Positions 40,892 to 50,081 of a DNA stretch of 64,000 bases are shown here, one piece after another. The DNA is from Sva-07 sp963698435. Its GTDB lineage: Bacteria > Actinomycetota > Acidimicrobiia > Acidimicrobiales > Ilumatobacteraceae. The position numbers and the translations under genes are program-made. The stretch's first letter is position 1. Each line of letters starts with the position of its first letter. The stretch covers positions 766,617-830,616 of the forward strand of contig CAVOQV010000005.1 in the NCBI GenBank assembly GCA_963698435.1, given 5' to 3'. The notes beneath the pieces are model-generated. The model was not told the DNA's origin. It made no database searches and saw only the letters and a list, made by a program, of their open reading frames with translations.

Positions 40892-42409
40892 CTAGCCGGA
40901 GAAGGCGCCGGTGAGAGCATCGACGGCGCCGACGCGGGCGACGATGTTCGGCAGGACGCCGAGCACGATCGTGCCGATCACGGTGATCACGACCGCGGCC
41001 AGCACCGGGGCCGGAGCGTTGACCGGGCTGGTGTCGCCGTCGGGAGCCTCGTCCATCCACGCGACACGCAGTACCCGCATGTAGTACGCCGCCGCGATGA
41101 CGGTGTTGACTGCGGCGATGCCGGCCATCACGTAGGCCGATGTCGTGCCGGCGTCGAGCACCGCCTTGAAGGCGTTGAACTTGGCGAACCAGCCGGCGAG
41201 CGGCGGGATGCCGGCCAGCGAGGCGAAGAAGATCGTCATCGCCACGGTCAGACCTGGCGCATACGAGAACAGCCCACCGAACGACGAGATCTCGCCGCTG
41301 CGGGTCTTGCGGGTGACGGCGATCACCACGGCGAAGGCCCCGAGGTTCATGAAGGCGTACACCACGAGGTAGACGACCACCGCGTTGAGCGCCGAGGCAC
41401 CGACGCCGGGCTGCCCGGCGAAGGCCAGCGGCATCAGGATGAACCCACCCTGGCTGACCGACGAGTAGGCCAGCATGCGCACGATGTTGGTCTGGCGCAG
41501 CGCGAGCACGTTGCCGATCGTCATCGTCAGCACGGCCATCACCCAGATCAGCGGCTCGTACACCGCATCGGCACCGGGGAAGGCGATGAACACGACCGAC
41601 ATCAGGGCCACGAAACCAGCGGCCTTGGTGGCGACCGAGAAGAAGGCCGTCACCGGCGTGGGCGCACCTTCGTAGGTGTCGGGCGCCCACTGGTGGAAGG
41701 GCACTGCGGAGATCTTGAACGCGAAACCGCAGATGACGAACACCACGGCGACGACCTCGAGTCCGATCAGGTCACCGTCGAGGAGCGAGGCGCCGATGTC
41801 GGTGAGCAGCGTCGAGCCGGTCACGCCGAACAGCAGGCTCATGCCGTACAGCAGGATCGCGGAGGCGAACACGCCGAGGAGGTAGTACTTGACGCCCGCC
41901 TCGTTCGACTTCTCGTTGCGCTTGTTCCACGCCGCCATCATGTAGGCGGGGATCGAGAGCAGTTCGAGCGCCACGAAGATGCTCACCAGGTCGCGCGCCG
42001 AGGCCATCATCACCATGCCGAGCACGCTGCACAGCATCAGCACGTAGAACTCGCCCTGGTAGTAGCCGCCTTCTTCGAGTTCGGTCTGACTCATCAGCAC
42101 GACCACGTACGCGGCGAGCACGAACAACGCCTTCAACAGCAGCGCGTAGTCGTCGACGACGTAGCGGCCGTCGAAGAGCGAGGTCGGGCCGTCGTTGGTC
42201 GCGGCGAGCACGGCGATGGCCACGAAGCTGCCGAGCAGCACGAAGCCGGTGATCGTGGCGATCGCCCACTTCTTGGTCTCGGCCAGCTGCAGGTCGAGCA
42301 GGAGGATGATGTTGATGCCGACCGCCAGGACGATCTCGGGCGCGAGCGCGGCCCAGTCGATCGAGGGCGACACCCAGTCGCCGGCTTGGGCGAGGAACGT
42401 GGCGAGCAT
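40892..42409 (-). CDS. nuoN: NADH-quinone oxidoreductase subunit N
   Basis: NuoN is one of three antiporter-like proton-pumping subunits. I start it at MLATFLAQAGDWVSPSIDW (42409, 505 residues), whose ATG overlaps the nuoM stop by one base. About 14 transmembrane helices are visible. Key segments include FYVLMLCSVLGMVMMASARDLVSIFVALELLSIPAYMMAAW (with the conserved Glu in ALELLS), KYYLLGVFASAILLYGMSLLFG and PFHQWAPDTYEGAPTPVTAFFS. It is the last nuo gene. A 165-base gap with a small GCTGCC/GGCAGC hairpin (40780-40795) precedes the methyltransferase gene. Confidence 0.96.
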   Translation of the reverse strand: MLATFLAQAGDWVSPSIDWAALAPEIVLAVGINIILLLDLQLAETKKWAIATITGFVLLGSFVAIAVLAATNDGPTSLFDGRYVVDDYALLLKALFVLAAYVVVLMSQTELEEGGYYQGEFYVLMLCSVLGMVMMASARDLVSIFVALELLSIPAYMMAAWNKRNEKSNEAGVKYYLLGVFASAILLYGMSLLFGVTGSTLLTDIGASLLDGDLIGLEVVAVVFVICGFAFKISAVPFHQWAPDTYEGAPTPVTAFFSVATKAAGFVALMSVVFIAFPGADAVYEPLIWVMAVLTMTIGNVLALRQTNIVRMLAYSSVSQGGFILMPLAFAGQPGVGASALNAVVVYLVVYAFMNLGAFAVVIAVTRKTRSGEISSFGGLFSYAPGLTVAMTIFFASLAGIPPLAGWFAKFNAFKAVLDAGTTSAYVMAGIAAVNTVIAAAYYMRVLRVAWMDEAPDGDTSPVNAPAPVLAAVVITVIGTIVLGVLPNIVARVGAVDALTGAFSG

Positions 42410-44016
42410 CAGCCCAGTGACCGTCCGAGGTTCGCGACCAGTTCGGTGACCGCGGGGTTGATCACCTTGAAGAGCAACTGCGGGTACACGCCGAGCACGA
42501 CGATGCCGAGCAGGAACGGCGTCCATGCGATCCACTCGATCGGGGTGACGTCGTAGATCTCGTCGTGATGCTCGTCGGCGTCGGCGTTGGCGGCCGAGCT
42601 CAGCGAGTGGGCGACCGTCCCGTGGCCGGAGCCGTGGGAGGTGAACTCGTCGCTCGGTTCACCGAAGGCCGTGCGCTGGTAGAGCCAGAGGAGGTAGCCG
42701 GCCGCGAGCACCGTGCCGACGGCGGCGATCACCATCAACGTGCGGAACAGCGCCGTGCTGAGGCCGAAGCCCGGGTTGTAGGCCGCCAGGATCGCCGGGA
42801 ACTCGCCCCAGAAACCTGCGAGGCCGGGCAGACCCAACGACGCCATGGCGGCGAAGCCGAGGATCCAGCCGAGTCGCGGCGCCTGGATCAGCATGCCGGA
42901 GAGCCGCTTGATCTCGAGGGTGTGGTAGCGGTGCTTGACCGACCCGGCGACGAAGAAGAGCATGCCGGTGATCAGGCCGTGGGCGACCATGCCGAAGATG
43001 GCGGCGTTGATGCCGAACTCGGTCAGCGTCGAGATGCCGAGCATCACGAAACCCATGTGGGCGACCGACGAGAACGCGATCAACCGTTTCATGTCGGTCT
43101 GGGCGAGACAGCCCAGGGCGCCGTAGATGATGCCGATCACCGCCAGGATGCCGATCACGGGAGCCCACTCGACGGCACCCTCGGGCAGCATCGGGATCGC
43201 GATGCGCACGAAACCGTAGGTGCCGAGCTTCAGCAGGATCGCGGCCAGGATGACCGAGCCCTGCGTCGGCGCCTGGGTGTGAGCGTCGGGGAGCCACGTG
43301 TGGAACGGGAACATCGGCACCTTGACGGCGAAGCCGAGGAACATGCCGGCGAAGATCCAGATCTGGACGTTCTTGTCGATCCCTGCCCCCGCCTCGATCA
43401 GGTGCTGGAAGCCGAAGCTCTCGGCGCCGGTCTGGAAGTAGAGCGCGATGAAGGCGACGAGCATGAACGCCGACCCGAACATCGTGTAGAGGAAGAACTT
43501 GAGCGAGGCGTACTTGCGCTGCTCGCCGCCCCACACACCGATCATGAAGTACATCGGGAGCAGGACCAACTCGAAGAACACGAAGAACAGGATCAGGTCC
43601 TGGGCCATGAAGGTGCCGGCCATGCCGACCTGCAGCACCAGCATCAGGATGTAGAACGCCTTGGCGTTGCCGGCGTCGGGCATGTTGTCCCAGGTGTAGA
43701 TCATCACCAGGAAGGTGACGACCATCGACAGGATGTACAGCGGCAGGCTGATGCCGTCGATGCCGACGGTGTAGTTGGCGTCGATGACCGGGATCCACTC
43801 GGCGTTGACGAAGAACTGGAGTCGTCCGGCCTCGCTGTAGTCGAAGGCGAACAGCGTGACGATGCCGATCGCCAGGGTCGCTCCCGCCGTGGCGATGCCG
43901 ATGATCTTGTGCGTGGCCTCTTCGCTGCGAGGGATGAACATCATCACCAGCACGCCGACGAGCGGCAGGAAGGTGCCGACGCTCAGCAGCCAGTTCTGAT
44001 CAGTGAGTGGTTCCAT
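42409..44016 (-). CDS. nuoM: NADH-quinone oxidoreductase subunit M
   Basis: NuoM is an antiporter-like subunit of the complex I membrane arm. The 535-residue product starts MEPLTDQNWLLSVGTFLPLVGVL and contains FFVFFELVLLPMYFMIGVWGGEQRKYASLKFFLYTMFGSAFM and VKVPMFPFHTWLPDAHTQAPTQGSVILA, with the channel Glu and Lys residues. Near the C terminus a hydrophilic loop is His- and Asp-rich (SHGSGHGTVAH, then NADADEHHDEIYD) before the last transmembrane helix. This loop is not part of the E. coli subunit and parallels a similar insert in NuoL. Confidence 0.96.
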   Translation of the reverse strand: MEPLTDQNWLLSVGTFLPLVGVLVMMFIPRSEEATHKIIGIATAGATLAIGIVTLFAFDYSEAGRLQFFVNAEWIPVIDANYTVGIDGISLPLYILSMVVTFLVMIYTWDNMPDAGNAKAFYILMLVLQVGMAGTFMAQDLILFFVFFELVLLPMYFMIGVWGGEQRKYASLKFFLYTMFGSAFMLVAFIALYFQTGAESFGFQHLIEAGAGIDKNVQIWIFAGMFLGFAVKVPMFPFHTWLPDAHTQAPTQGSVILAAILLKLGTYGFVRIAIPMLPEGAVEWAPVIGILAVIGIIYGALGCLAQTDMKRLIAFSSVAHMGFVMLGISTLTEFGINAAIFGMVAHGLITGMLFFVAGSVKHRYHTLEIKRLSGMLIQAPRLGWILGFAAMASLGLPGLAGFWGEFPAILAAYNPGFGLSTALFRTLMVIAAVGTVLAAGYLLWLYQRTAFGEPSDEFTSHGSGHGTVAHSLSSAANADADEHHDEIYDVTPIEWIAWTPFLLGIVVLGVYPQLLFKVINPAVTELVANLGRSLG

Positions 44017-44032
44017 GGTTCGAAGGGTGCTT

Positions 44033-46526
44033 TCAGCTCACGTTGACGAGGACGAGGACGATGGCGCCGACGGCAGCGGCTCCGAAGAGGAGCGCGCCGT
44101 ACTGGCTGACCTTGCCGGATTGGGTGGGTTGCAGACCGTGACCGGCCTCGGAGGCGATCCAGCCGGATCCGTCGACGGCGCCGTCGACGACCTTCTGGTC
44201 GATGTTGTCGTAGACCCACCCACCGGTCTTGCGGGCGCCGATGCCGACATCGTTGACGACGGCATCGATGACGTGCTGGTTGAACCAGTACGTCGCCTTG
44301 GCGATCGGGTGGGCGACCGCCCGGACGATCACGTTCTCGTAGAGCCAGTCGAGGTAGTACTTGTTCTTGAGGAACAGGAACCCGCCTCGGAGCACTCTCG
44401 ATCGCTCGGTGAGGCCCACGAGGTGCTTGTTGCGCCGGCCGTAGAACGCCACGTTGAAGGCGATCGCCACGGCATAGCCGACCGCGACGACGGCGAGCGA
44501 CAACAGGATCTTGGCGAAGGTCGGCTCGGCATGGCTCACCGCGGGGAAGAAGCAGGCCGTGCCGGGTTCGGGAGCGTCGAAGCCACAACCGGACTTCTTC
44601 GCGCCCTCCTCGCCCTCCTCGGCAGCCGGGCTCGCGCTCGGACGGCCGTCGATGATCATGATCGACTCACCGGGACCGCTCGCGATGACCTCCTCGAACG
44701 GCACGGCGGTCGCTCGTGGTTCGACGTACTTCTTCATCAGTTCGACGCCTTCGCCGAACCGCGACGCCAGCGGCGTCGGATTCACCAGGCCGGCGAAGAG
44801 CGCGAAGAACGCGAGGATCACGATCGGGATCAACAGGAGCGGCCCGGACTCGTGCGGGCCATCGGACGCGTGGTGGTCGTCGTGGCCGCCGTGATCGTCG
44901 TCGGCGTGAGCGTTGGCCGCCGCGCCGAGCGAACGCGGCTCCGGCTCGGGCGCACCGACGGAGATGTGCTCCATCTCGTGCTCTTCGGCGTGCTCCTCGT
45001 CGGGGTGGTGCTCACCGGCCGCAGCCCCCCGGGGCTCACCGAAGAAGGTGAGGTACGTGGCACGCGTCATGTACATCGCGGTGAGGGCGGCACCGCCGAG
45101 GCCGACCCACATCAGCAGCGAGTAGCCGTTGTTGCCGACGTTGTCGATGATCTCGTCCTTCGACCAGAACCCGGCGAACGGGAAGACGCCGGTGAGGGCG
45201 AGGGTCGAGACGATCCAGGCGGCGAACGTGATCGGCATCTTCTTGCGCAGACCGCCCATGTCCTTCTTCATGTCGAAGGAGTGGTGCGATCCCGAGTGGC
45301 TGATCGAGCCGGCACACAGGAAGAGTGCACACTTGAAGAACGCGTGGGTGAAGATGTGGAACACCGCCGGCAGCCAGGCACCGGCGCCGAGGCCGAGCAT
45401 CATGTAGCCGAGCTGCGACACCGTCGAGTACGCGAGCACCTTCTTGATGTCGTCCTGCACGAATGCGAGCAGGGCGGCGATGACGATCGTGATCGCACCG
45501 ATGATCGCGATGAACGTCAGCGCGCCCTGGCCGATGTCGAACGCCTGCCAGAACACCGGGTAGAGCTGGGCGACGAGGAACACGCCGGCGACGACCATCG
45601 TCGAGCTGTGGAGCAGCGACGACACGGGGGTCGGACCCGCCATGGCGTCGGGCAACCACGTGTGCAGCGGGAACTGACCCGACTTGCCGATGCAGGCGAT
45701 GAACAGTGCGATCGCACCGGGCACGAGGAAGGAACTGCCGGCCTCGCCCGAGAGCGCCCAGGCCTGGATCGCCGCGATGTCGAAGCCGTTGCTGTCGAGG
45801 TTGTCGACCGCCCAGGCGTTCGCACCGAAGAAGATGATCGAGGTGCCGACGAGCAGGCCGACGTCGCCGACGCGCACGGTGAAGAACGCCTTCAACGCCG
45901 CTCGGCTGTTCGCCTCCTCTTCCCACCAGTGGCCGATCAGCAGGAACGACGTCAGGCCCATGATCTCCCAGCCGAGGATCAGCTGGATCATGTTGGGGGC
46001 CATGAGCATCACGAGCATCCCGCCGGAGAACAGCGTGATGGCGGCGAAGAAGTGGGTGTAGCGGCGGTCGCCACGGACGTAGTCGAGGCTGAAGACCTGC
46101 ACCAGCAGCGAGATGAACGCAACGAGCCAGAGCAGCAGCACGGTCAATCCGTTGGCGAGCGAACCGATCCCGAACTCGAGCGACCCGCTCGACCACCACA
46201 CCCAGGTGTGGACGACCGGTTCGATGAAGGGTTGGGCTTCGCCCTCGGTGGCGCGGGGCACCCCGCGTGCGAACGCCTGGAGCACGCCGAGCGCTCCCTC
46301 GCCCTCGGAGGCGGAGTTGGTTCGCTGGACCCACTGGACCATGGCGCCGGTGGCCAGCACCAGCGACGTGACCATCGAGACCAGGCCGATCTCGGAGCCC
46401 TTCATCGGCAGGTGCTTGCCGATGGCGATGATGAGCGCGAACGCCACGACGGGAATCGAGCGCGATCAACCAGGCGTTCTCGAGGAACCATCCCGAGCTG
46501 AGTTCGACGGCTTCGGCGGCAAGCAT
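44033..46526 (-). CDS. nuoL: NADH-quinone oxidoreductase subunit L, His-rich insert, one apparent frameshift
   Basis: NuoL is the distal antiporter-like subunit with the long lateral helix. The frame starts MLAAEAVELSSGWFLENAWLIAL at 46526. An extra base near 46457 shifts it; after repair it continues IPVVAFALIIAIGKHLPMKG through to the stop at 44033, about 830 residues. Core motifs are GWEIMGLTSFLLIGHWWEEEANSRAALKAFF and GKSGQFPLHTWLPDAMAGPTPVSSLLHSSTMV. The product is some 200 residues longer than E. coli NuoL. The excess includes a His/Asp/Glu-rich segment (HHPDEEHAEEHEMEH, then HADDDHGGHDDHHASDGPH) and a later loop with two Cys (SGCGFDAPEPGTACFF). Confidence 0.9.
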
Positions 46527-46527
46527 G

Positions 46528-46827
46528 TCAGCCCTTCATTTCCGAGAGTTCGTCGAGGGCGATCGACCTGCGGTTGCGATAGATCATGAGCACCATCGCC
46601 AACCCGACGCCGACCTCGGCAGCGGCGATGGCGATCACGTAGAGGGCGAAGACCTGGCCGTCGACGGCGTTGGACATCATCGCGAACGCGACCAGGTTGA
46701 GGTTGACGGCGTTGAGGATCAGCTCGATCGACATCAGCACCATCACCGCGTTGCGACGGGCGATGACGCCGTACACGCCGATGCTGAACAGCGCCGCAGC
46801 AAGCAGGAGGAAGTTGACGGCCAGCAT
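46528..46827 (-). CDS. nuoK: NADH-quinone oxidoreductase subunit K
   Basis: NuoK is a small three-helix membrane subunit at the quinone-module/antiporter boundary. The 99-residue sequence starts MLAVNFLLLAAALFSIGVYGVIARRNAVMVLMSIELILNAVNLNLVAF, carrying the conserved Glu in MSIELILNAVN. A second conserved Glu lies in IAIAAAEVGVGLAMV. Length is standard. It is one base from nuoL and six bases from nuoJ. Confidence 0.96.
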   Translation of the reverse strand: MLAVNFLLLAAALFSIGVYGVIARRNAVMVLMSIELILNAVNLNLVAFAMMSNAVDGQVFALYVIAIAAAEVGVGLAMVLMIYRNRRSIALDELSEMKG

Positions 46828-46833
46828 CGACGA

Positions 46834-47358
46834 TCAGTCCTTCCGCGCCAGGACGATGGCGCCGATTGCGGCAGCGAGCAGGATGAAGGAGATCGCCAGG
46901 AACGGCAGCAGGTAGATGTCGAGGAACTGGTCGCTCAAGGCCACGGTGGGTGTGGGCGAGGTCTCCGGGAGCACGTCGTCGCCGTAGGCGTCGATGATCA
47001 CCCATCCGAGCAGGCCGAACACGATGACGGCGACCGGGATGCCGAGCGCCCACTGCCTGTTGTTGAGGCCGGCTTCCTTGCCGATCTGGGCGCGGGTGAG
47101 CATGATGCCGAACAGGAACAGCACCATGACGGCGCCGATGTAGACGAGCACCTGCGACGCGGCGACGAACTCGGCGCCGGCGAGGATGTACTGCGCGGCC
47201 ATGCCGCCGAGCACCATCACCAGCCAGAGCGCTGCGTGCACGACGTTCTTCGAGGTGACCACGCTGATGGCGGCGAAGATCATCATCGCGGCGATGATCC
47301 CGAACCCGACGTTGAGCGCGACGTTGACGTCGTCGGCGGCGAGGATGAGCGCGTTCAC
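46834..47358 (-). CDS. nuoJ: NADH-quinone oxidoreductase subunit J
   Basis: NuoJ contributes membrane helices next to the quinone tunnel, including the helix with a pi-bulge that gates coupling. The 174-residue product includes SKNVVHAALWLVMVLGGMAAQYILAGAEFVAASQVLVYIGAVMVLFLFGIML, the conserved third helix region, and a hydrophilic loop (GDDVLPETSPTPTVALSD). It follows nuoI by ten bases. Length and topology (five helices) are normal. Confidence 0.95.
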   Translation of the reverse strand: MNALILAADDVNVALNVGFGIIAAMMIFAAISVVTSKNVVHAALWLVMVLGGMAAQYILAGAEFVAASQVLVYIGAVMVLFLFGIMLTRAQIGKEAGLNNRQWALGIPVAVIVFGLLGWVIIDAYGDDVLPETSPTPTVALSDQFLDIYLLPFLAISFILLAAAIGAIVLARKD

Positions 47359-47368
47359 TGCTGGCCCC

Positions 47369-47860
47369 TCACTTCTTCTGCGCTCCCGCTTCGAGGGCCG
47401 GTGCCTCGGGCACCGTCTCCATCCACTCGCCGAGCTTCTCCTTGTCGTGGAGCAGGTCGGCGATCTTCGGCTCGGAGTACTCGTACTCGGGGCTCCAGAA
47501 CAGCGCGTCGAACGGGCACACCTCGACGCAGATGCCGCAGTACATGCAGAGTGCGTAGTCGATGTCGAAGCGGTCGAGGTGGTTCACCTGGCGCGGCTTG
47601 CCGCCCGCGCGGCGAGGCGGTGCGAGCTGCTTGTGGCCCTCGATGTAGATGCACCAGTCGGGGCACGACCGGGCGCACAGCATGCAGGCGGTGCAGTTGT
47701 CCTCGTGCAGCGCGATCACACCGCGGGCGCGAATCGGCGGCGCCTCCTTCTCGTGCGGATACTGCACCGTGTTGGCGCCGTCGACGACGGTGTCCTTGAG
47801 GATGCCCAGCGTGACGCCGAGCCCCTTGAACAGACCGGGAACCTTGGGCTTGTCGGGCAT
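47369..47860 (-). CDS. nuoI: NADH-quinone oxidoreductase subunit I
   Basis: NuoI carries clusters N6a and N6b that feed electrons to N2. From MPDKPKVPGLFKGLGVTLGILKD (ATG at 47860, 163 residues) it has two ferredoxin motifs. CTACMLCARSCPDWC uses Cys 56, 59, 62 and 66; CMYCGICVEVCPFDAL uses Cys 105, 108, 111 and 115. All eight ligands are present. The start overlaps the nuoH stop by one base. The open frame extends upstream, but only into nuoH coding sequence. Confidence 0.96.
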   Translation of the reverse strand: MPDKPKVPGLFKGLGVTLGILKDTVVDGANTVQYPHEKEAPPIRARGVIALHEDNCTACMLCARSCPDWCIYIEGHKQLAPPRRAGGKPRQVNHLDRFDIDYALCMYCGICVEVCPFDALFWSPEYEYSEPKIADLLHDKEKLGEWMETVPEAPALEAGAQKK

Positions 47861-48912
47861 CAGAACGCCACCTTGAAGATCGCGGTGATCGCCGTGTTCA
47901 GCAGGGCGATCGGGATGAGGACCTTCCACGCGAAGGTCTGGAGCTGGTCCTCACGGAAACGGGGGAAGCTGAAGCGCACCCACATGATGATGAAGGTCAG
48001 GACCAGCATCTTCGTGAACATGATCAGCGGGCCGACGAGGTTCATCCAGTCCGGCACCTGATCGAGGTTGTCCCAGCCGAACCAGTCGAACGGGATGCCC
48101 CACCCGCCGAGGAACAGCACCGACGCGATGAAGGCGAAGACGCCGGCCGTGGCGAACTCGGCGATGAAGAAGATCAGGAACCGGAAGCCCGAGTACTCGG
48201 TCATGTAGCCCGAGACGAGTTCGGACTCGGCGATCGGCATGTCGAACGGCGCCTGCGTCAGCTCGGCCTGGACGGCGATCATGAAGATCAGGAAGCCGAC
48301 GAACTGGGTGATGATGAACGGGTTGCCGAGGAAGCCGACGCCGAAGATGCTGCCGGTGTTCTGCACCACGACGATCTGCTGCATGTTCATCGAGCCGGCC
48401 TGGATGACCACGCCGAGCACCGCGAGCACCATCGGCAACTCGTAGGCGATCAGCTGACCGGCGGCGCGGAGCCCACCGAGCAACGAGTACTTGTTGGCGC
48501 TCGCCCAGCCGGCGATCAGGATGCCGAGCACGCTGACCGAGGCGACAGCGAGGCCGAAGAACACCCCGACGCTGAAGTTCGTGAAGTAGGCGTCGGGCCC
48601 GAACGGCACGATGACCACGAGGAGGAAGGTCGAGAGCAGAACGATCTGCGGCGCCATCTTGAAGATGCGGTGGTCGGCGGCCTCGGGCGCGAGGTCCTCC
48701 TTCTGCATCCACTTGCCGACCTCGGCGACGAGCTGCAGCGAACCGTACGGACCGGCTTCCATCGGCCCGAGCCGGCTCTGCATGAACGACATCATCTTGA
48801 ACAGGAAGAGGTACACGATGGCGCCGGCCGGCAACAGGACGGCGACGAGTCCGCCGAGGACGCGCAGGAGCGACTGCCCCCAGTAGGGGATTTCGATGGC
48901 GAGCTGGATCAT
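47860..48912 (-). CDS. nuoH: NADH-quinone oxidoreductase subunit H
   Basis: NuoH forms much of the quinone-binding tunnel at the junction of the two arms. The 350-residue protein starts MIQLAIEIPYWGQSLLRVLGG and has RLGPMEAGPYGSLQLVAEVGKWMQKED (the conserved quinone-site loop). It also has GWASANKYSLLGGLRAAGQLIAYELPMVLAVLG, AELTQAPFDMPIAESELVSGYMTEYSGFRF and WVRFSFPRFREDQL, with the conserved acidic residues of the E-channel. It overlaps nuoD by four bases directly; in most nuo operons nuoE, nuoF and nuoG lie between these two. Confidence 0.97.
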   Translation of the reverse strand: MIQLAIEIPYWGQSLLRVLGGLVAVLLPAGAIVYLFLFKMMSFMQSRLGPMEAGPYGSLQLVAEVGKWMQKEDLAPEAADHRIFKMAPQIVLLSTFLLVVIVPFGPDAYFTNFSVGVFFGLAVASVSVLGILIAGWASANKYSLLGGLRAAGQLIAYELPMVLAVLGVVIQAGSMNMQQIVVVQNTGSIFGVGFLGNPFIITQFVGFLIFMIAVQAELTQAPFDMPIAESELVSGYMTEYSGFRFLIFFIAEFATAGVFAFIASVLFLGGWGIPFDWFGWDNLDQVPDWMNLVGPLIMFTKMLVLTFIIMWVRFSFPRFREDQLQTFAWKVLIPIALLNTAITAIFKVAF

Positions 48913-50081
48913 CTGTCGATGTCACCCAGGATGAAGTAGAGGCTGGCGAGGATCGTGATGATGTCGGGAACGTAGACACCCTTGAGCGCCCACGGAACGA
49001 TCGAGATGTTGTTGAAGCTCGCCGAACGGATCTTGACGCGGAACGGGCCGAGGTCGCCCTTCGAGACGACGTAGTACCCCATCTCGCCCAGCGGGTTCTC
49101 CGTCGACACCCACGCTTCGCCTTCGGGCACCTTGATGATGCGCGGCACCTTGGTCATGATCGGGCCGGCCGGGATCTGGTCGAGCAGCTGCTCGACGATC
49201 TTGCACGACTCGCGGGTCTCCTGGAGGCGGACCCAACAGCGAGCGAAGCTGTCGCCGTCGGGATGGGTCCACACCTTCCAGTCGGCCTTGTCCCACGACA
49301 TCGCGATGTCCTGGTCCCGGCGCAGGTCGTAGTCGACCCCGCTGGCGCGCAGGTTGGCGCCCGACAGGCCGTAGTCCTTGGCGACGTCGGCGGGGATGAT
49401 CCCGATGCCGCGCATGCGGCTCTGGAAGATCTCGTTGCCGAACAGGAGGTCTTCGATGATGTCGCAGAACTCGCGGAGCTTGACCATCACCTGGCGGGTC
49501 TCGTCGATCCAGCCGGCCGGCAGATCGTCCTTCAGACCACCGATGCGGTCGAAGTTCGGGTGGAACCGACCACCGGTGGCGCCCTCGATCAGGTTGAGGA
49601 CGTACTCGCGGTCGCGGAACGCGAGGAACACGGGCGTGATCGCGCCCATCTGCACGCCGAGGTCGCCGAGGAACAGCGACACGTTGGCGATGCGCGACAG
49701 TTCGAACAGGATCGTTCGGATCACCTGGGCGCGCGGGGGTGCCTCGATCTCCATCAGCTTCTCGGCGGCGAGGATGAACGGCACCTCGTTGGCGAAGCTG
49801 CCGAGCCAGTCGATGCGGTTGATCAGCGTGGTCACCTGGGGAAACGTGCGGACCTCGGTGAGCTTCTCGTAGCCGCGGTGCATGTAGCCGGCCGACGGCT
49901 CGGCCCACACGACCTGCTCGCCGTCGAGGCGGCAGATGATCCGCAGCGTGCCGTGCGTGGCCGGGTGCTGCGGGCCGATGTTGAGGGTCATGCCCTCGGT
50001 CTCGAGCTCGACGTTGAGTCGTGCATCGGCGGCCTGGCTGGCGATGTAGCTCAGCTGCTGACGATCGCTGAGGACGGTCAT
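48909..50081 (-). CDS. nuoD: NADH-quinone oxidoreductase subunit D
   Basis: NuoD (49-kDa homologue) forms the quinone-reduction site with NuoB. I start it at MTVLSDRQQLSYIASQAADARLN (50081, 390 residues), which overlaps nuoC by four bases. LNIGPQHPATHGTLRII holds the quinone His, and SAGYMHRGYEKLTEVRTF carries Arg69. By alignment with bovine GLLHRGTEKL, Arg69 matches Arg85 of mature NDUFS2, the residue dimethylated by NDUFAF7. NRIDWLGSFANEVPF and the C-terminal DIITILASLYFILGDIDR (the conserved final Asp-x-Asp-Arg) are also present. Confidence 0.97.
   Translation of the reverse strand: MTVLSDRQQLSYIASQAADARLNVELETEGMTLNIGPQHPATHGTLRIICRLDGEQVVWAEPSAGYMHRGYEKLTEVRTFPQVTTLINRIDWLGSFANEVPFILAAEKLMEIEAPPRAQVIRTILFELSRIANVSLFLGDLGVQMGAITPVFLAFRDREYVLNLIEGATGGRFHPNFDRIGGLKDDLPAGWIDETRQVMVKLREFCDIIEDLLFGNEIFQSRMRGIGIIPADVAKDYGLSGANLRASGVDYDLRRDQDIAMSWDKADWKVWTHPDGDSFARCWVRLQETRESCKIVEQLLDQIPAGPIMTKVPRIIKVPEGEAWVSTENPLGEMGYYVVSKGDLGPFRVKIRSASFNNISIVPWALKGVYVPDIITILASLYFILGDIDR

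Noticed and set aside
44003..46501. An 832-codon plus-strand frame opposite nuoL
   Set aside because: Its composition (dense Glu, Arg, His, Asp) is the reverse reading of membrane-helix codons; NuoL is unmistakable on the other strand.
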